Shown: positions 47,564 to 58,898 of the stretch, one piece after another
How the letters are laid out: each line of letters begins with the position of its first letter
Position numbering within the stretch: position 1 is the stretch's first letter
Origin: Nitratireductor kimnyeongensis
Lineage (GTDB): Bacteria; Pseudomonadota; Alphaproteobacteria; Rhizobiales; Rhizobiaceae
DNA length: 64,000 bases
NCBI RefSeq assembly: GCF_019891395.1
Contig: NZ_CP078143.1
Span: forward strand, 1,154,001 to 1,218,000
Reading direction: 5' to 3'
Notes under the pieces: model-generated
Database searches by the model: none
Told to the model about the DNA's origin: nothing
The model's input: only the letters and a program-made list of their open reading frames with translations
Position numbers and translations under genes: made by a program

Positions 47564-48445
47564 TCAGACCGCCTCCTCGGCTTCGCGCTCCCACGCGCCG
47601 GTGGCGGGGTCGAAACGGCCGGAGAACTCCCATTCGGCGGGGCCGGTCATGATAACGTGATCATCCTGGCGCCAGAGGATATCAAGCGTACCACCGGGAA
47701 CGGTAACTGTCACGTGACGCCCCGTGCGGCCCGTGCGCGCGGCGGAAACAGCAGCAGCACAGGCTGCTGAGCCGCAGGCAAGAGTGAGCCCCGCCCCGCG
47801 CTCCCACGTGCGCAGTGTGAGCGCATCATCGGCCGTCACACGCGCTATTGAGATATTGGCGCGTTCGGGAAAAACGGGATGGTTCTCCAGAAGCGGCCCA
47901 AACCGCTCCAGATCATAATCATTGACGTCACCAGCGACCCAGAAGATCGCATGGGGATTGCCCATGGAGGCAACGGAAGGCGAGTGCAGTACCGGCGCAT
48001 CTATGGGCCCTGCCTGCAACTCGATCATACGGGTGTCGCGGAACTCTTCTGCAAGCGGGATCTCCTGCCAGCCGAAACGGGGCTTGCCCATATCAACAGA
48101 GATCATTCCGTCTTCATGCTCTTCGGCATTCAAAATGCCGGCCACCGTCTGGAAGGTGAAGGTCTTCTGCCCTGTCTCGGCGGCGAGCGCCTGCACGACA
48201 CAGCGCGTGCCATTGCCACAGGCCTGCGCCTGGCTGCCGTCGGAATTGAAAATCTCGATATAATTGTGGGTTCCGGCAACACGGGGATCATGGATAGCCA
48301 TGATCTGATCGAAACGCGTGTCCGGATCGGCATTGAGCGCACGCGCGGCGGCGGGCGTTACCCGGTCCGCGCGCCCGCGCATGTCGGCAACGATGATCGC
48401 GTTGCCGAGGCCGTTCATCTTTGCAAATGCTGCCTCGAGCGCCAT
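47564..48445 (-). CDS. dapF: Diaminopimelate epimerase
   Basis: Converts LL-DAP to meso-DAP for lysine and peptidoglycan synthesis. It has 293 residues. The two catalytic cysteines are C76 in [12 protein letters not shown] and C224 in [12 protein letters not shown]. Both half-domains are complete. It is first in the dapF-mtaB-ftsY-ispZ series, and its stop abuts the mtaB start with no gap. Confidence 0.96.
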   Translation of the reverse strand: MALEAAFAKMNGLGNAIIVADMRGRADRVTPAAARALNADPDTRFDQIMAIHDPRVAGTHNYIEIFNSDGSQAQACGNGTRCVVQALAAETGQKTFTFQTVAGILNAEEHEDGMISVDMGKPRFGWQEIPLAEEFRDTRMIELQAGPIDAPVLHSPSVASMGNPHAIFWVAGDVNDYDLERFGPLLENHPVFPERANISIARVTADDALTLRTWERGAGLTLACGSAACAAAVSAARTGRTGRHVTVTVPGGTLDILWRQDDHVIMTGPAEWEFSGRFDPATGAWEREAEEAV

Positions 48446-48535
48446 GGTGGCTCCAAAACCCTGTGTCTCAGGCGCCTATATGGCTGATGAGAGGCAAAAT
48501 TACCAGACGAACGGCCTCATCAATCAAGTGCGAAG

Positions 48536-48697
48536 TCAGGCTATCGCCACAATACCAAGGACCGCGAGGAGGAAGAGAACCAGAACCACGGCGATCAAAA
48601 CTTTCGCGCCGGTCATTGCCGCTCCTGCAAGGCTGTTCATACCAAGCAGACCTGCGACAGCCGCGACGATCAGCAAAATGAGAATCCATTTAAGCAT
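48536..48697 (-). CDS. DUF1328 (YtjA-like) small membrane protein
   Basis: A 53-residue protein with two short hydrophobic segments, ILILLIVAAVAGLLGM and LIAVVLVLFLLAVLGIV, typical of the DUF1328/YtjA family. AGGAGGGCAAACA precedes ATG 48697, so translation is well supported. Family members are common in rhizobia and may respond to stress; the function is unknown. It lies 90 nt upstream of dapF on the same strand. Confidence 0.85.
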   Translation of the reverse strand: MLKWILILLIVAAVAGLLGMNSLAGAAMTGAKVLIAVVLVLFLLAVLGIVAIA

Positions 48698-48947
48698 TGT
48701 TTGCCCTCCTATTGGCGCTAGCGCCGGTTGAGAAGCTTCAACGCCGAAAACGGTTCCCGGTTCCAGAGCACACACTGTGCATCGCTTAGGAGTGTTGCCA
48801 ATAAGAAACAGTCACGAACCCATATAGGTGAAACCGGTTCTTAACCATGGCTGGGCTGTTATAATTGCAAAAGTTCGCCACGATCTGGCGCCTCAAATGG
48901 AACTCATTTGTATTTCAGTGCATTGGACGCTGTAACGGAGAGACGGC

Positions 48948-49481
48948 ATGCCACACAAAAAGTTTGCAATTCTGGCTGTAACGCTTTTGGCTGCGGGCCT
49001 GGCCGGCTGCCAGAGCGACCGCTTCTCACCGATGGCCACAAGGGCTCCTGACCCACTGCCCTCCGCGCCGTCCGGCACGGTAACCTCCAACCAGCTACCG
49101 CCTCCTTCAAGCCCGACCACCAATCCGTCACAGTTCCCTGAGGCCCCTCAGCAGGAAACACAGGTTGCAGCACTCGACCCGAACGCGGCCGCCAACGCAC
49201 CGGATGTTTCCACTGGCAGTGTTGCCGGGGTGTGGAGCGTGAACGTTGCAGGCCAGTCGTGCCGGGTTGCCACACCGCAGACCAAATTCGGCTCCGGCTA
49301 TCGGGCCGGGCCGCTGCGTTGCCCAGCTCCAATTGACGGCGTCAAATCATGGAATGTCGAGGGCAAGCAGCTTGCATTTTATGATGCGAATGGTGGCGTT
49401 CTTGCACGTCTCTACTCGTCGGGAGAAGGCCGTTTCGATGGCCAGACCACATCTGGTCAACCCATTTCACTGTCGCGCTGA
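48948..49481 (+). CDS. Omp19-like outer-membrane lipoprotein, AprI/Inh protease-inhibitor family
   Basis: A 177-residue lipoprotein, the same length as Brucella Omp19. The lipobox is AAGLAGC (Cys21), followed by a Pro/Ser-rich linker. The C-terminal inhibitor domain has VAGVWSVNVAGQSCRVATPQ, YRAGPLRCPAP and ARLYSSGEGRFDGQTTSGQP. In Brucella, Omp19 inhibits host proteases and aids virulence. Inhibition of environmental or endogenous proteases is the inference here. It stands alone, between DUF1328 and zapE. Confidence 0.88.
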   Translation: MPHKKFAILAVTLLAAGLAGCQSDRFSPMATRAPDPLPSAPSGTVTSNQLPPPSSPTTNPSQFPEAPQQETQVAALDPNAAANAPDVSTGSVAGVWSVNVAGQSCRVATPQTKFGSGYRAGPLRCPAPIDGVKSWNVEGKQLAFYDANGGVLARLYSSGEGRFDGQTTSGQPISLSR

Positions 49482-49532
49482 GCGACGACCTTCAACATCC
49501 TTGGGTCAATCGGCCAAGCGTGAAAGCCTGAC

Positions 49533-50738
49533 ATGACATTGCGTGACGGACTTGTAACCCATCCCTCCGTCACGCAGCGCTATGACCACATGGTCGAGAC
49601 GGGCAAGATTGCCCGCGATCCTGCGCAGGAGAATATCGCGGCGGCGTTAGACCGACTGATCGGCGAGATCAGCGACAAGCGCCTGGCACGCAAATCGAGC
49701 GCGCTTGGCTGGCTGTTCGCCCGACGGAAGACGTCTCGTGAGCCCGTCCGCGGGCTTTATGTGTATGGTGGTGTGGGACGCGGTAAGACCATGCTCATGG
49801 ACATGTTTCATGATTTGGTGCCGGTGGACCACAAGCGCCGCGCCCATTTCAACGATTTCATGGCAGACGTGCATGATCGCATCGGACAACACCGTGCGGC
49901 GCTGAAAGCCGGAGAGACCCAGGAAACAGACCCAATCCCGCCTGTAGCCGCAGCGTTGGCGCAGGAAGCATGGGTTCTGTGCTTCGACGAATTCACTGTA
50001 ACCGACATCGCAGACGCGATGATTCTTTCTCGCCTCTTCGCGGCCTTGTTCGACAAGGGCGTGGTTCTGGTGGCCACATCCAATGTCGCACCCGACGACC
50101 TCTACCGCGACGGACTCAACCGCGGCCTTTTTCTGCCGTTCATCGGGATTCTAAAGGAAAACACACGTATTCTGGAACTCGACATCGATACCGATTACCG
50201 GATGCAGAAGCTCAACCGCATTCCTGTCTACATATCACCGGACGATGCTGCGGCCGGAAAGCAAATGGACGCCGCCTGGACGACGGTGACCGACGGCCAG
50301 CCAGTCGAGCCTTCCGAACTGAAGGTAAAGGGCAGGTCCGTGCCAGTGCCCCAGGCATCTGGCTCAGCTGCACGCTTCTCATTTGCAGATCTCTGCGAGA
50401 AGCCACTCGGCGCTCGTGATTATCTGGCCATAGCCGGCGCTTTCGACACGATCTTCATCGATCATGTTCCCTCAATGGATATGCGACGGCGAAACGAGGC
50501 GAAACGCTTCATTCTATTGATCGACACCCTATATGACGCCGGAGCACGAGTGTTCATATCTGCTGCCGCTCAACCCGATGCACTCTACACGGCATCAAAC
50601 GGCACTGAAGCATTCGAGTTCGACCGCACCGCTTCCCGACTCATCGAGATGCAGAGCCAAGACTGGCTGGAGCAAACCGGTCAGCGCAAGGCTGAGAAAT
50701 CCGTGGTGGCCAGAGAGCAGACAGCAGGCACGGGCTGA
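49533..50738 (+). CDS. zapE: Cell division protein ZapE (AFG1-like ATPase)
   Basis: ATPase that acts on FtsZ-ring stability in E. coli and resembles mitochondrial AFG1. It has 401 residues. Walker A is VYGGVGRGKTMLMDMFHD (K85), Walker B is WVLCFDEFTVTD, and the sensor-like VLVATSNVAPDDLY follows, together with RRRNEAKRFILLIDTLYD near the C-terminus. It precedes mdh, as in many alphaproteobacteria, with a 352-nt gap, so mdh likely has its own promoter. Confidence 0.93.
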   Translation: MTLRDGLVTHPSVTQRYDHMVETGKIARDPAQENIAAALDRLIGEISDKRLARKSSALGWLFARRKTSREPVRGLYVYGGVGRGKTMLMDMFHDLVPVDHKRRAHFNDFMADVHDRIGQHRAALKAGETQETDPIPPVAAALAQEAWVLCFDEFTVTDIADAMILSRLFAALFDKGVVLVATSNVAPDDLYRDGLNRGLFLPFIGILKENTRILELDIDTDYRMQKLNRIPVYISPDDAAAGKQMDAAWTTVTDGQPVEPSELKVKGRSVPVPQASGSAARFSFADLCEKPLGARDYLAIAGAFDTIFIDHVPSMDMRRRNEAKRFILLIDTLYDAGARVFISAAAQPDALYTASNGTEAFEFDRTASRLIEMQSQDWLEQTGQRKAEKSVVAREQTAGTG

Positions 50739-52056
<1,318 letters not shown>

Positions 52057-52069
52057 GAGTAGGCCTCCA

Positions 52070-53266
52070 ATGAACATTCACGAGTATCAAGCCAAGCAGC
52101 TTCTGAAGAGCTATGGCGCACCGGTGGCCGATGGCGTGCCGGTGTTTGAGAAGGGCGAAGCCGAAGCCGCTGCGAAAAAGCTTCCCGGACCGCTCTATGT
52201 GGTAAAGAGCCAGATCCACGCGGGTGGACGCGGCAAGGGCAAGTTCACCGAACTCGGGCCCGACGCCAAGGGCGGCGTGCGGCTTGCGAAGAGCGTCGAG
52301 GAAGTTGTCGCGCACACCAACGAGATGCTCGGCAACACGCTCGTCACCAAGCAGACCGGCCCGGCCGGCAAGCAGGTGAACCGCCTCTACATCGAGGACG
52401 GTGCGGACATCGACCGCGAGCTCTACCTCTCGATCCTCATCGACCGCACGGTCGGCCGCCCGGCTTTTGTCGTTTCGACCGAAGGCGGCATGGACATTGA
52501 GGCCGTCGCCGAAGAGACGCCGGAGAAGATCCTCACGCTCGCCATCGACCCGAAAACGGGCGTAACGGCTGACGACGTGAAGAAGCTCAACGAGGCGCTG
52601 AAGCTCGACGGCGAGGCGGCAAAGGACGGCGAGACGCTGTTCCCTATCCTCTACAAGGCCTTCACCGAAAAGGACATGAGCCTTCTGGAAGTGAACCCGC
52701 TGATCGTCATGGAAAATGGCCGTCTGCGCGTTCTCGATGCCAAGGTCTCCTTCGACGGCAACGCGCTGTTCCGTCACGAGGACGTGGTTGCCCTGCGCGA
52801 CACGACCGAGGAAGACGAGAAGGAAATCGAGGCTTCCAAATACGACCTCGCCTATGTCGCGCTCGACGGCAACATCGGCTGCATGGTCAATGGTGCCGGT
52901 CTCGCAATGGCCACGATGGACATCATCAAGCTCTACGGAGCCGAGCCTGCCAACTTCCTCGATGTCGGCGGCGGCGCATCCAAGGAGAAGGTGACGGCAG
53001 CCTTCAAGATCATCACCGCGGACCCGGCCGTGAAGGGCATTCTGGTCAACATCTTCGGCGGCATCATGCGCTGCGACGTCATCGCTGAAGGCGTTGTCAC
53101 TGCCGTCAAGGAAGTGGGCCTGAAGGTTCCGCTGGTGGTTCGCCTAGAGGGCACCAATGTCGATCTTGGCAAGAAGATCATCAACGAAAGCGGTTTGAAC
53201 GTGATCGCCGCCGATGATCTCGACGACGCCGCCAAGAAGATCGTTGCAGCCGTTAAGGGAAGCTGA
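52070..53266 (+). CDS. sucC: Succinate-CoA ligase (ADP-forming), beta subunit
   Basis: Beta subunit with the ATP-grasp domain and a Mg2+/nucleotide site. It has 398 residues, starting [43 protein letters not shown]-like [10 protein letters not shown] and the [17 protein letters not shown] segment are typical. It starts 13 nt after mdh and is 6 nt from sucD. Confidence 0.97.
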   Translation: MNIHEYQAKQLLKSYGAPVADGVPVFEKGEAEAAAKKLPGPLYVVKSQIHAGGRGKGKFTELGPDAKGGVRLAKSVEEVVAHTNEMLGNTLVTKQTGPAGKQVNRLYIEDGADIDRELYLSILIDRTVGRPAFVVSTEGGMDIEAVAEETPEKILTLAIDPKTGVTADDVKKLNEALKLDGEAAKDGETLFPILYKAFTEKDMSLLEVNPLIVMENGRLRVLDAKVSFDGNALFRHEDVVALRDTTEEDEKEIEASKYDLAYVALDGNIGCMVNGAGLAMATMDIIKLYGAEPANFLDVGGGASKEKVTAAFKIITADPAVKGILVNIFGGIMRCDVIAEGVVTAVKEVGLKVPLVVRLEGTNVDLGKKIINESGLNVIAADDLDDAAKKIVAAVKGS

Positions 53267-53272
53267 GCCAAG

Positions 53273-54175
53273 ATGTCCATTCTCGTAAACAAAGACACCA
53301 AGGTTCTCGTTCAGGGCCTGACCGGCAAGACCGGAACCTTCCACACCGAACAGGCGCTTGCCTATCATGGCACGCAGATGGTCGGCGGCATTCACCCCAA
53401 GAAGGGCGGCTCCACCTGGACCGGGCAGGGCGGTGAAGAGCTCCCGATCTTCGCATCCGTCGCCGAAGGCAAGGAAAAGACCGGCGCAAACGCATCCGTG
53501 ATCTATGTCCCGCCGGCAGGCGCGGGCGCGGCCATCATCGAGGCCATCGAGGCCGAGATCCCGCTCATCGTCTGCATCACGGAAGGCATTCCGGTGATGG
53601 ACATGGTTGCAGTGAAGGCGAAGCTCGACAAGTCCAAGTCGCGCCTGATCGGCCCGAACTGCCCCGGCGTCCTGACGCCGAACGAGTGCAAGATCGGCAT
53701 CATGCCGGGAAACATCTTCCAGAAGGGTTCCGTTGGTATTTTGTCGCGCTCAGGCACACTCACCTATGAAGCCGTGTTCCAGACCACCAATGAAGGTCTC
53801 GGCCAGTCCACGGCGGTCGGCATTGGCGGCGACCCGGTGAAAGGCACCGAATTCATCGACATTTTGGAAATGTTCCTTGCCGACGATGAGACGAAATCGA
53901 TCGTGATGATCGGTGAGATCGGTGGCTCGGCGGAAGAAGAAGCGGCCGAGTTCCTGCGCGACGAAGCCAAGAAGGGCCGTAAGAAGCCGATGGCCGGCTT
54001 CATCGCGGGCCGCACCGCCCCTCCCGGACGCACTATGGGCCACGCAGGCGCCGTGATTTCCGGCGGCAAGGGTGGCGCAGAAGACAAGATCGCGGCGATG
54101 GAAGCAGCCGGCATCAAGGTTTCGCCCTCACCGGCGCGCCTTGGCCAGACGCTCGTCGAAGCGATCAAGGGTTGA
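53273..54175 (+). CDS. sucD: Succinate-CoA ligase (ADP-forming), alpha subunit
   Basis: Alpha subunit with CoA-binding domain and phosphohistidine site. It has 300 residues. The opening [35 protein letters not shown] and the active-site His in [18 protein letters not shown] are present. It follows sucC by 6 nt. A hairpin lies between its stop and sucA. Confidence 0.97.
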   Translation: MSILVNKDTKVLVQGLTGKTGTFHTEQALAYHGTQMVGGIHPKKGGSTWTGQGGEELPIFASVAEGKEKTGANASVIYVPPAGAGAAIIEAIEAEIPLIVCITEGIPVMDMVAVKAKLDKSKSRLIGPNCPGVLTPNECKIGIMPGNIFQKGSVGILSRSGTLTYEAVFQTTNEGLGQSTAVGIGGDPVKGTEFIDILEMFLADDETKSIVMIGEIGGSAEEEAAEFLRDEAKKGRKKPMAGFIAGRTAPPGRTMGHAGAVISGGKGGAEDKIAAMEAAGIKVSPSPARLGQTLVEAIKG

Positions 54176-54188
54176 GGAAGAACGATAA

Positions 54189-54219
54189 TCCCGGCTTGCC
54201 ACACAAGTGGCAGCCGGGA
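54189..54219 (+). promoter_or_regulatory. Stable hairpin between sucD and sucA
   Basis: TCCCGGC-TT-GCCAC (54189-54202) pairs with GTGGC-A-GCCGGGA (54207-54219) around an ACAA loop. No T-run follows, so it is not an obvious terminator. It could be an RNA-stability or partial attenuation element that adjusts sucA relative to sucCD. Confidence 0.5.
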
Positions 54220-54287
54220 ACAATGTGACTGTCCGGCCATTGTTTGCCGGCGACCAAGGAGCCGGAACGCGGGTTCCGGAAATCAAC

Positions 54288-57275
54288 ATGGCACGGCAAG
54301 ATCAGGCCAACGACCAGATGTCGCTCACCTCGTTCCTCTATGGTGGCAACGCCGCCTATATCGAGGAACTCTACGCCAGCTATCAGGACAACCCGGCTTC
54401 CGTCAGCGAAGACTGGCGCGACTTCTTCGGCGCACTCAAGGATGATGCCGCCGATGTAAAGAAGAACGCCGCCGGAGCCTCCTGGAAAAAGAAGAATTGG
54501 CCGCAGGCGGCCAATGGCGAGCTTGTCTCCGCCCTCGATGGCGACTGGGGCGCCGTTGAAAAGCACTTCGACAGCAAGATCAAGGACAAGGCCGCCAAGG
54601 CCGGTGCCGAGCTCTCGCCCGAAGAGACCTTGCAGGCGACCCGTGATTCCGTCCGTGCCATCATGATGATCCGCGCCTATCGCATGCGCGGTCATCTGCA
54701 TGCTGATCTCGATCCGCTGGGCATCGCCAAACCGCTGGAAGATTACAACGAGCTGTCTCCTGAGGCCTACGGCTTCACGGAAGCCGACTATGATCGTCCG
54801 ATCTTCATCGACCATGTGCTCGGACTCGAGACCGCCACGATCCGCCAGATGCTCGACATTCTGAAGCGCACCTACTGCTCGACGCTGGGCGTCGAGTTCA
54901 TGCATATTTCCAATCCGGCCGAAAAAGCCTGGATCCAGGAGCGCATCGAAGGCCCGGACAAGGGCGTCGAGTTCACCGCCAACGGCAAAAAGGCGATCCT
55001 GCAGAAGCTGATCGAGGCCGAAGGCTTCGAGCAGTTCATCGACGTCAAATACAAGGGCACCAAGCGCTTCGGTCTCGACGGCGGTGAAGCGCTGATCCCG
55101 GCGCTCGAACAGATCATCAAGCGCGGCGGCCAGATGGGCCTGAAGGAAATCGTTCTCGGCATGGCCCACCGCGGTCGCCTGAACGTTCTCTCCCAGGTCA
55201 TGGAAAAGCCGCACCGCGCCATCTTCCACGAGTTCAAGGGCGGCTCGTTCGCGCCTGACGATGTGGAAGGCTCCGGCGACGTGAAGTACCATCTCGGCGC
55301 CTCCTCAGACCGCGCCTTCGATGGCAACAATGTCCACCTGTCGCTGACCGCGAACCCCTCACACCTGGAAATCGTGAACCCGGTAGTGATGGGCAAGGCC
55401 CGCGCCAAACAGGACCAGGTGTTCGGCCGCAAGCGCGAGGAAGTGGTGCCGCCGGAAGAGCGCGCCCGCGTCATGCCGCTTTTGCTGCACGGCGATGCCG
55501 CCTTTGCCGGTCAGGGTGTTGTGGCCGAGTGCTTCGGCCTGTCGGGCCTGCGGGGACACCGGGTTGCCGGCACCGTGCATTTCATCATCAACAACCAGAT
55601 CGGCTTTACCACCAATCCACGCTTCTCGCGTTCCTCGCCCTATCCTTCCGATGTGGCGAAGATGATCGAGGCGCCGATCTTCCACGTGAATGGCGACGAT
55701 CCGGAAGCGGTGGTCTATGCAGCGAAGGTTGCCACCGAATTCCGCATGACCTTCCACAAGCCGGTGGTCATCGACATGTTCTGCTATCGTCGCTACGGCC
55801 ACAATGAGGGCGACGAGCCTGCGTTCACACAGCCGATCATGTACCGCAAGATCCGCAAGCATACGACGACGAGCGAGATCTACGCCAAAAAGATGCTCGA
55901 AGAAGGTCTGGTCACCGAGGCTGACATCGAGAAGATGCGCGCCGACTGGCGATCGCACCTTGAAGCGGAGTTCGAGGCAGGACAAGCCTACAAGCCTAAC
56001 AAGGCCGACTGGCTGGATGGTGTGTGGTCGGGTCTCAAGAAAGCCGATCACGCTGACGAGCAACGGCGCGGCAAGACAGCGGTTCCGGTCAAGACCCTCA
56101 AGGAAATCGGCAAAAAATTGACCGAAACCCCGGAGGATTTCGAAGCTCACCGCACGATCCAGCGCTTCCTTAAAAACCGTAAGGGGATGATCGACGAAGG
56201 GGCCGGCATCGACTGGGCGACGGCCGAGGCGCTCGCCTTCGGTTCGATCCTGCTCGAAGGCAACCCTGTTCGCCTTTCCGGTCAGGATTCGGAACGCGGC
56301 ACCTTCTCGCAGCGGCATTCGGTGCTCTACGACCAGCGCGACGAGAACCGCTACATCCCGCTCAACAATTTGGGTCCGCAACAGGCCTATTACGAAGTCA
56401 TCAACTCGATGCTTTCCGAAGAAGCCGTTCTCGGCTTCGAATATGGCTTCTCGCTCGCCGAGCCGCGCGCGCTGACGCTGTGGGAAGCGCAGTTCGGCGA
56501 CTTTGCCAATGGCGCGCAGGTGGTCTTCGACCAGTTCATTTCTTCGGGCGAACGCAAGTGGCTCCGGATGTCGGGCCTCGTGTGCCTGTTGCCGCACGGT
56601 TATGAGGGACAGGGACCGGAGCACTCCTCCGCCCGCCTCGAACGCTGGCTACAAATGTGCGCGGAAGACAACATGCAGGTGGCCTACTGCTCGACGCCTG
56701 CGAACTACTTCCACATTCTGCGCCGCCAATTGAAGCGCGACTTCCGCAAGCCGCTCATTTTGATGACTCCGAAATCGCTGCTGCGCCACAAGCGCTGCGT
56801 TTCGACACTGGCCGAACTGTCCGGGGAAAGTGCGTTCCACCGCCTGTTGTGGGACGATGCGGAGCATCTGGACGGTGAGAAGATCAAGCTGGTGAAGGAT
56901 TCGAAGATCCGCCGCGTGGTGATGTGCTCTGGCAAGGTCTATTACGACCTTTACGAAGAGCGCGAGAAGCGCGGCATTGACGATGTCTATCTCCTGCGTG
57001 TCGAGCAGCTCTACCCGTTCCCCGCAAAGGCCCTGATCAACGAGCTTTCGCGCTTTAAGAATGCGGAGATGGTCTGGTGTCAGGAAGAGCCCAAGAACAT
57101 GGGTGCCTGGTCTTTCATTGACCCCTATCTGGAATGGGTTCTGCAGCATATCGAGGCCAAGAACACGCGCGTGCGCTACACCGGTCGTCCGGCCGCCGCA
57201 TCGCCTGCGACTGGCCTTATGTCGAAGCATCTGGCGCAACTCGAGGCTTTCCTCGAAGACGCGCTCGGCGAATAG
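54288..57275 (+). CDS. sucA: 2-oxoglutarate dehydrogenase E1 component
   Basis: Thiamine-diphosphate decarboxylase of the 2-oxoglutarate dehydrogenase complex. It has 995 residues from ATG 54288 (MARQDQANDQMSLTSFLYGG). The TPP-binding region HGDAAFAGQGVVAECFGLS with HFIINNQIGFTTNPR, and the C-terminal LLPHGYEGQGPEHSSARLER, are family-typical. The start was chosen because family members begin close to this sequence. It lies 112 nt after sucD, a larger gap than others in the operon, and is followed by odhB after 21 nt. Confidence 0.96.
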   Translation: MARQDQANDQMSLTSFLYGGNAAYIEELYASYQDNPASVSEDWRDFFGALKDDAADVKKNAAGASWKKKNWPQAANGELVSALDGDWGAVEKHFDSKIKDKAAKAGAELSPEETLQATRDSVRAIMMIRAYRMRGHLHADLDPLGIAKPLEDYNELSPEAYGFTEADYDRPIFIDHVLGLETATIRQMLDILKRTYCSTLGVEFMHISNPAEKAWIQERIEGPDKGVEFTANGKKAILQKLIEAEGFEQFIDVKYKGTKRFGLDGGEALIPALEQIIKRGGQMGLKEIVLGMAHRGRLNVLSQVMEKPHRAIFHEFKGGSFAPDDVEGSGDVKYHLGASSDRAFDGNNVHLSLTANPSHLEIVNPVVMGKARAKQDQVFGRKREEVVPPEERARVMPLLLHGDAAFAGQGVVAECFGLSGLRGHRVAGTVHFIINNQIGFTTNPRFSRSSPYPSDVAKMIEAPIFHVNGDDPEAVVYAAKVATEFRMTFHKPVVIDMFCYRRYGHNEGDEPAFTQPIMYRKIRKHTTTSEIYAKKMLEEGLVTEADIEKMRADWRSHLEAEFEAGQAYKPNKADWLDGVWSGLKKADHADEQRRGKTAVPVKTLKEIGKKLTETPEDFEAHRTIQRFLKNRKGMIDEGAGIDWATAEALAFGSILLEGNPVRLSGQDSERGTFSQRHSVLYDQRDENRYIPLNNLGPQQAYYEVINSMLSEEAVLGFEYGFSLAEPRALTLWEAQFGDFANGAQVVFDQFISSGERKWLRMSGLVCLLPHGYEGQGPEHSSARLERWLQMCAEDNMQVAYCSTPANYFHILRRQLKRDFRKPLILMTPKSLLRHKRCVSTLAELSGESAFHRLLWDDAEHLDGEKIKLVKDSKIRRVVMCSGKVYYDLYEEREKRGIDDVYLLRVEQLYPFPAKALINELSRFKNAEMVWCQEEPKNMGAWSFIDPYLEWVLQHIEAKNTRVRYTGRPAAASPATGLMSKHLAQLEAFLEDALGE

Positions 57276-57296
57276 CAAGCGACGGAGAAAAACGAC

Positions 57297-58838
57297 ATGG
57301 CGACCGAGATTCGGGTTCCCACACTGGGCGAGTCCGTAACCGAGGCAACCATTGCCCGCTGGATGAAATCGGTCGGTGACACGATCGCCACTGACGAGCC
57401 ACTCGTTGAGTTGGAGACCGACAAGGTTTCCATTGAAGTGCCGGCGCCCGCCGCCGGCACACTCGATGAGATCGCTGTCAAGGAAGGTGAAACCGTCGAA
57501 GTCGGCGCCCTTCTCGGCATGATTGCCGCAAGCGATGGTGCCGGCAAAGCAAAACCAGAAACCAATCAGGCCGGCGATAAGTCGCCCGGTAGCAAAGAAA
57601 CCCAGGAGGCAACCATGGCTGGCGGCGGAAAAATCGTCGAGGTGAATGTTCCATCAGCGGGCGAATCCGTCACCGAAGCTCAGGTCGGCGAGATCTACAA
57701 GAAGGTCGGCGACGCGGTGAAAACCGATGAAGCCATTCTCGAGCTCGAAACCGACAAGGCTGCCCAGGAAGTGATGTCGCCGGTCGACGGCGTGATCACT
57801 GAGATGGTGATTGCCTCGGGTGACGAGGTCGAAGTCGGGGCACTTCTCCTGCGCATCGAACAGGGAGCCTCTGCCGGCGCAACAGCGCACAAGGCCGACA
57901 AGCCGGCCGAGAAGGAAGCCCCCGCGGCGAAGAAGGATGACGATGATGGACGTCCGCCCGCACCCTCTGCTCAGAAGCTGATGACAGAAAAGGGTATGAA
58001 GGCCTCGGACGTTGCCGGTTCCGGCAAAGAAGGCCAGGTGCTGAAGGGCGATGTGCTGGCAGCGCTTGAAGGCGGCGCACCGAGTTCACCGGCTGAAAAA
58101 CCCAAAGCAGCCCGCCCCGCCTCTCCGGCCGAGGACGAGAACCGTGAAGAGCGTGTGAAGATGACACGCCTGCGTCAGACCATCGCGCGCCGCCTCAAGG
58201 ATGCGCAGGACAGTGCCGCCATGCTCACCACCTTCAACGAGGTGGACATGACGGCGGTCATGGAGATGCGCAAGAAGTACAAGGAGCTCTTCGAGAAGAA
58301 GCATGGCGTGAAGCTCGGCTTCATGGGCTTCTTCACCAAGGCGGTGTGCCATGCGCTGAAGGAGATCCCGGCTGTGAATGCCGAGATCGACGGCACGGAC
58401 ATCATCTATAAGAACTTCTGCCATATCGGCGTAGCGGTCGGCACCGACCGTGGTCTCGTCGTGCCGGTGGTGCGCGATGCCGACCAGATGTCTATCGCCG
58501 AGGTGGAGAAGGAAATCGGTCGTCTGGGTCTCGCCGCCCGCGATGGCAAGCTCTCCATGGCCGACATGCAGGGCGGCACCTTCACCATCTCCAATGGCGG
58601 TGTCTACGGTTCGCTGATGTCCACCCCGATCCTGAATGCGCCGCAATCGGGCATTCTGGGCATGCACAAGATCCAGGAGCGGCCAATGGTGGTCGGCGGC
58701 CAGATCGTCATCCGCCCGATGATGTATCTCGCACTTTCCTATGATCACCGCATCGTGGATGGCAAGGAAGCTGTGACGTTTCTCGTGCGCATCAAGGATG
58801 TGCTCGAGGATCCGGAACGACTGGTCCTCGACCTCTAG
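57297..58838 (+). CDS. odhB: Dihydrolipoyl succinyltransferase (E2o) with two lipoyl domains
   Basis: E2 core of the 2-oxoglutarate dehydrogenase complex. It has 513 residues, longer than the usual E2o (about 400) because it has two lipoyl domains: residues 2-77 (K43 in [11 protein letters not shown]) and about 110-188 (K154 in [11 protein letters not shown]). A peripheral-subunit-binding domain (about 220-258) and the catalytic domain with [12 protein letters not shown] follow. M107 with a preceding AGGAGG marks a possible internal start. It follows sucA by 21 nt. Confidence 0.95.
   Translation: MATEIRVPTLGESVTEATIARWMKSVGDTIATDEPLVELETDKVSIEVPAPAAGTLDEIAVKEGETVEVGALLGMIAASDGAGKAKPETNQAGDKSPGSKETQEATMAGGGKIVEVNVPSAGESVTEAQVGEIYKKVGDAVKTDEAILELETDKAAQEVMSPVDGVITEMVIASGDEVEVGALLLRIEQGASAGATAHKADKPAEKEAPAAKKDDDDGRPPAPSAQKLMTEKGMKASDVAGSGKEGQVLKGDVLAALEGGAPSSPAEKPKAARPASPAEDENREERVKMTRLRQTIARRLKDAQDSAAMLTTFNEVDMTAVMEMRKKYKELFEKKHGVKLGFMGFFTKAVCHALKEIPAVNAEIDGTDIIYKNFCHIGVAVGTDRGLVVPVVRDADQMSIAEVEKEIGRLGLAARDGKLSMADMQGGTFTISNGGVYGSLMSTPILNAPQSGILGMHKIQERPMVVGGQIVIRPMMYLALSYDHRIVDGKEAVTFLVRIKDVLEDPERLVLDL
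57604..57617 (+). promoter_or_regulatory. Internal ribosome-binding site and ATG inside odhB
   Basis: AGGAGG (57604-57609), then CAACC, then the in-frame ATG at 57615 (M107) gives a near-ideal translation start just before the second lipoyl domain. Translation from here would give a conventional single-lipoyl E2o of 407 residues. Confidence 0.55.
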
Positions 58839-58898
58839 AAAAGCCGGGCGCGGAAGGCGGATGTCTTTCGCGCCCTTGTCCATCCGGCGAGATCAGGA

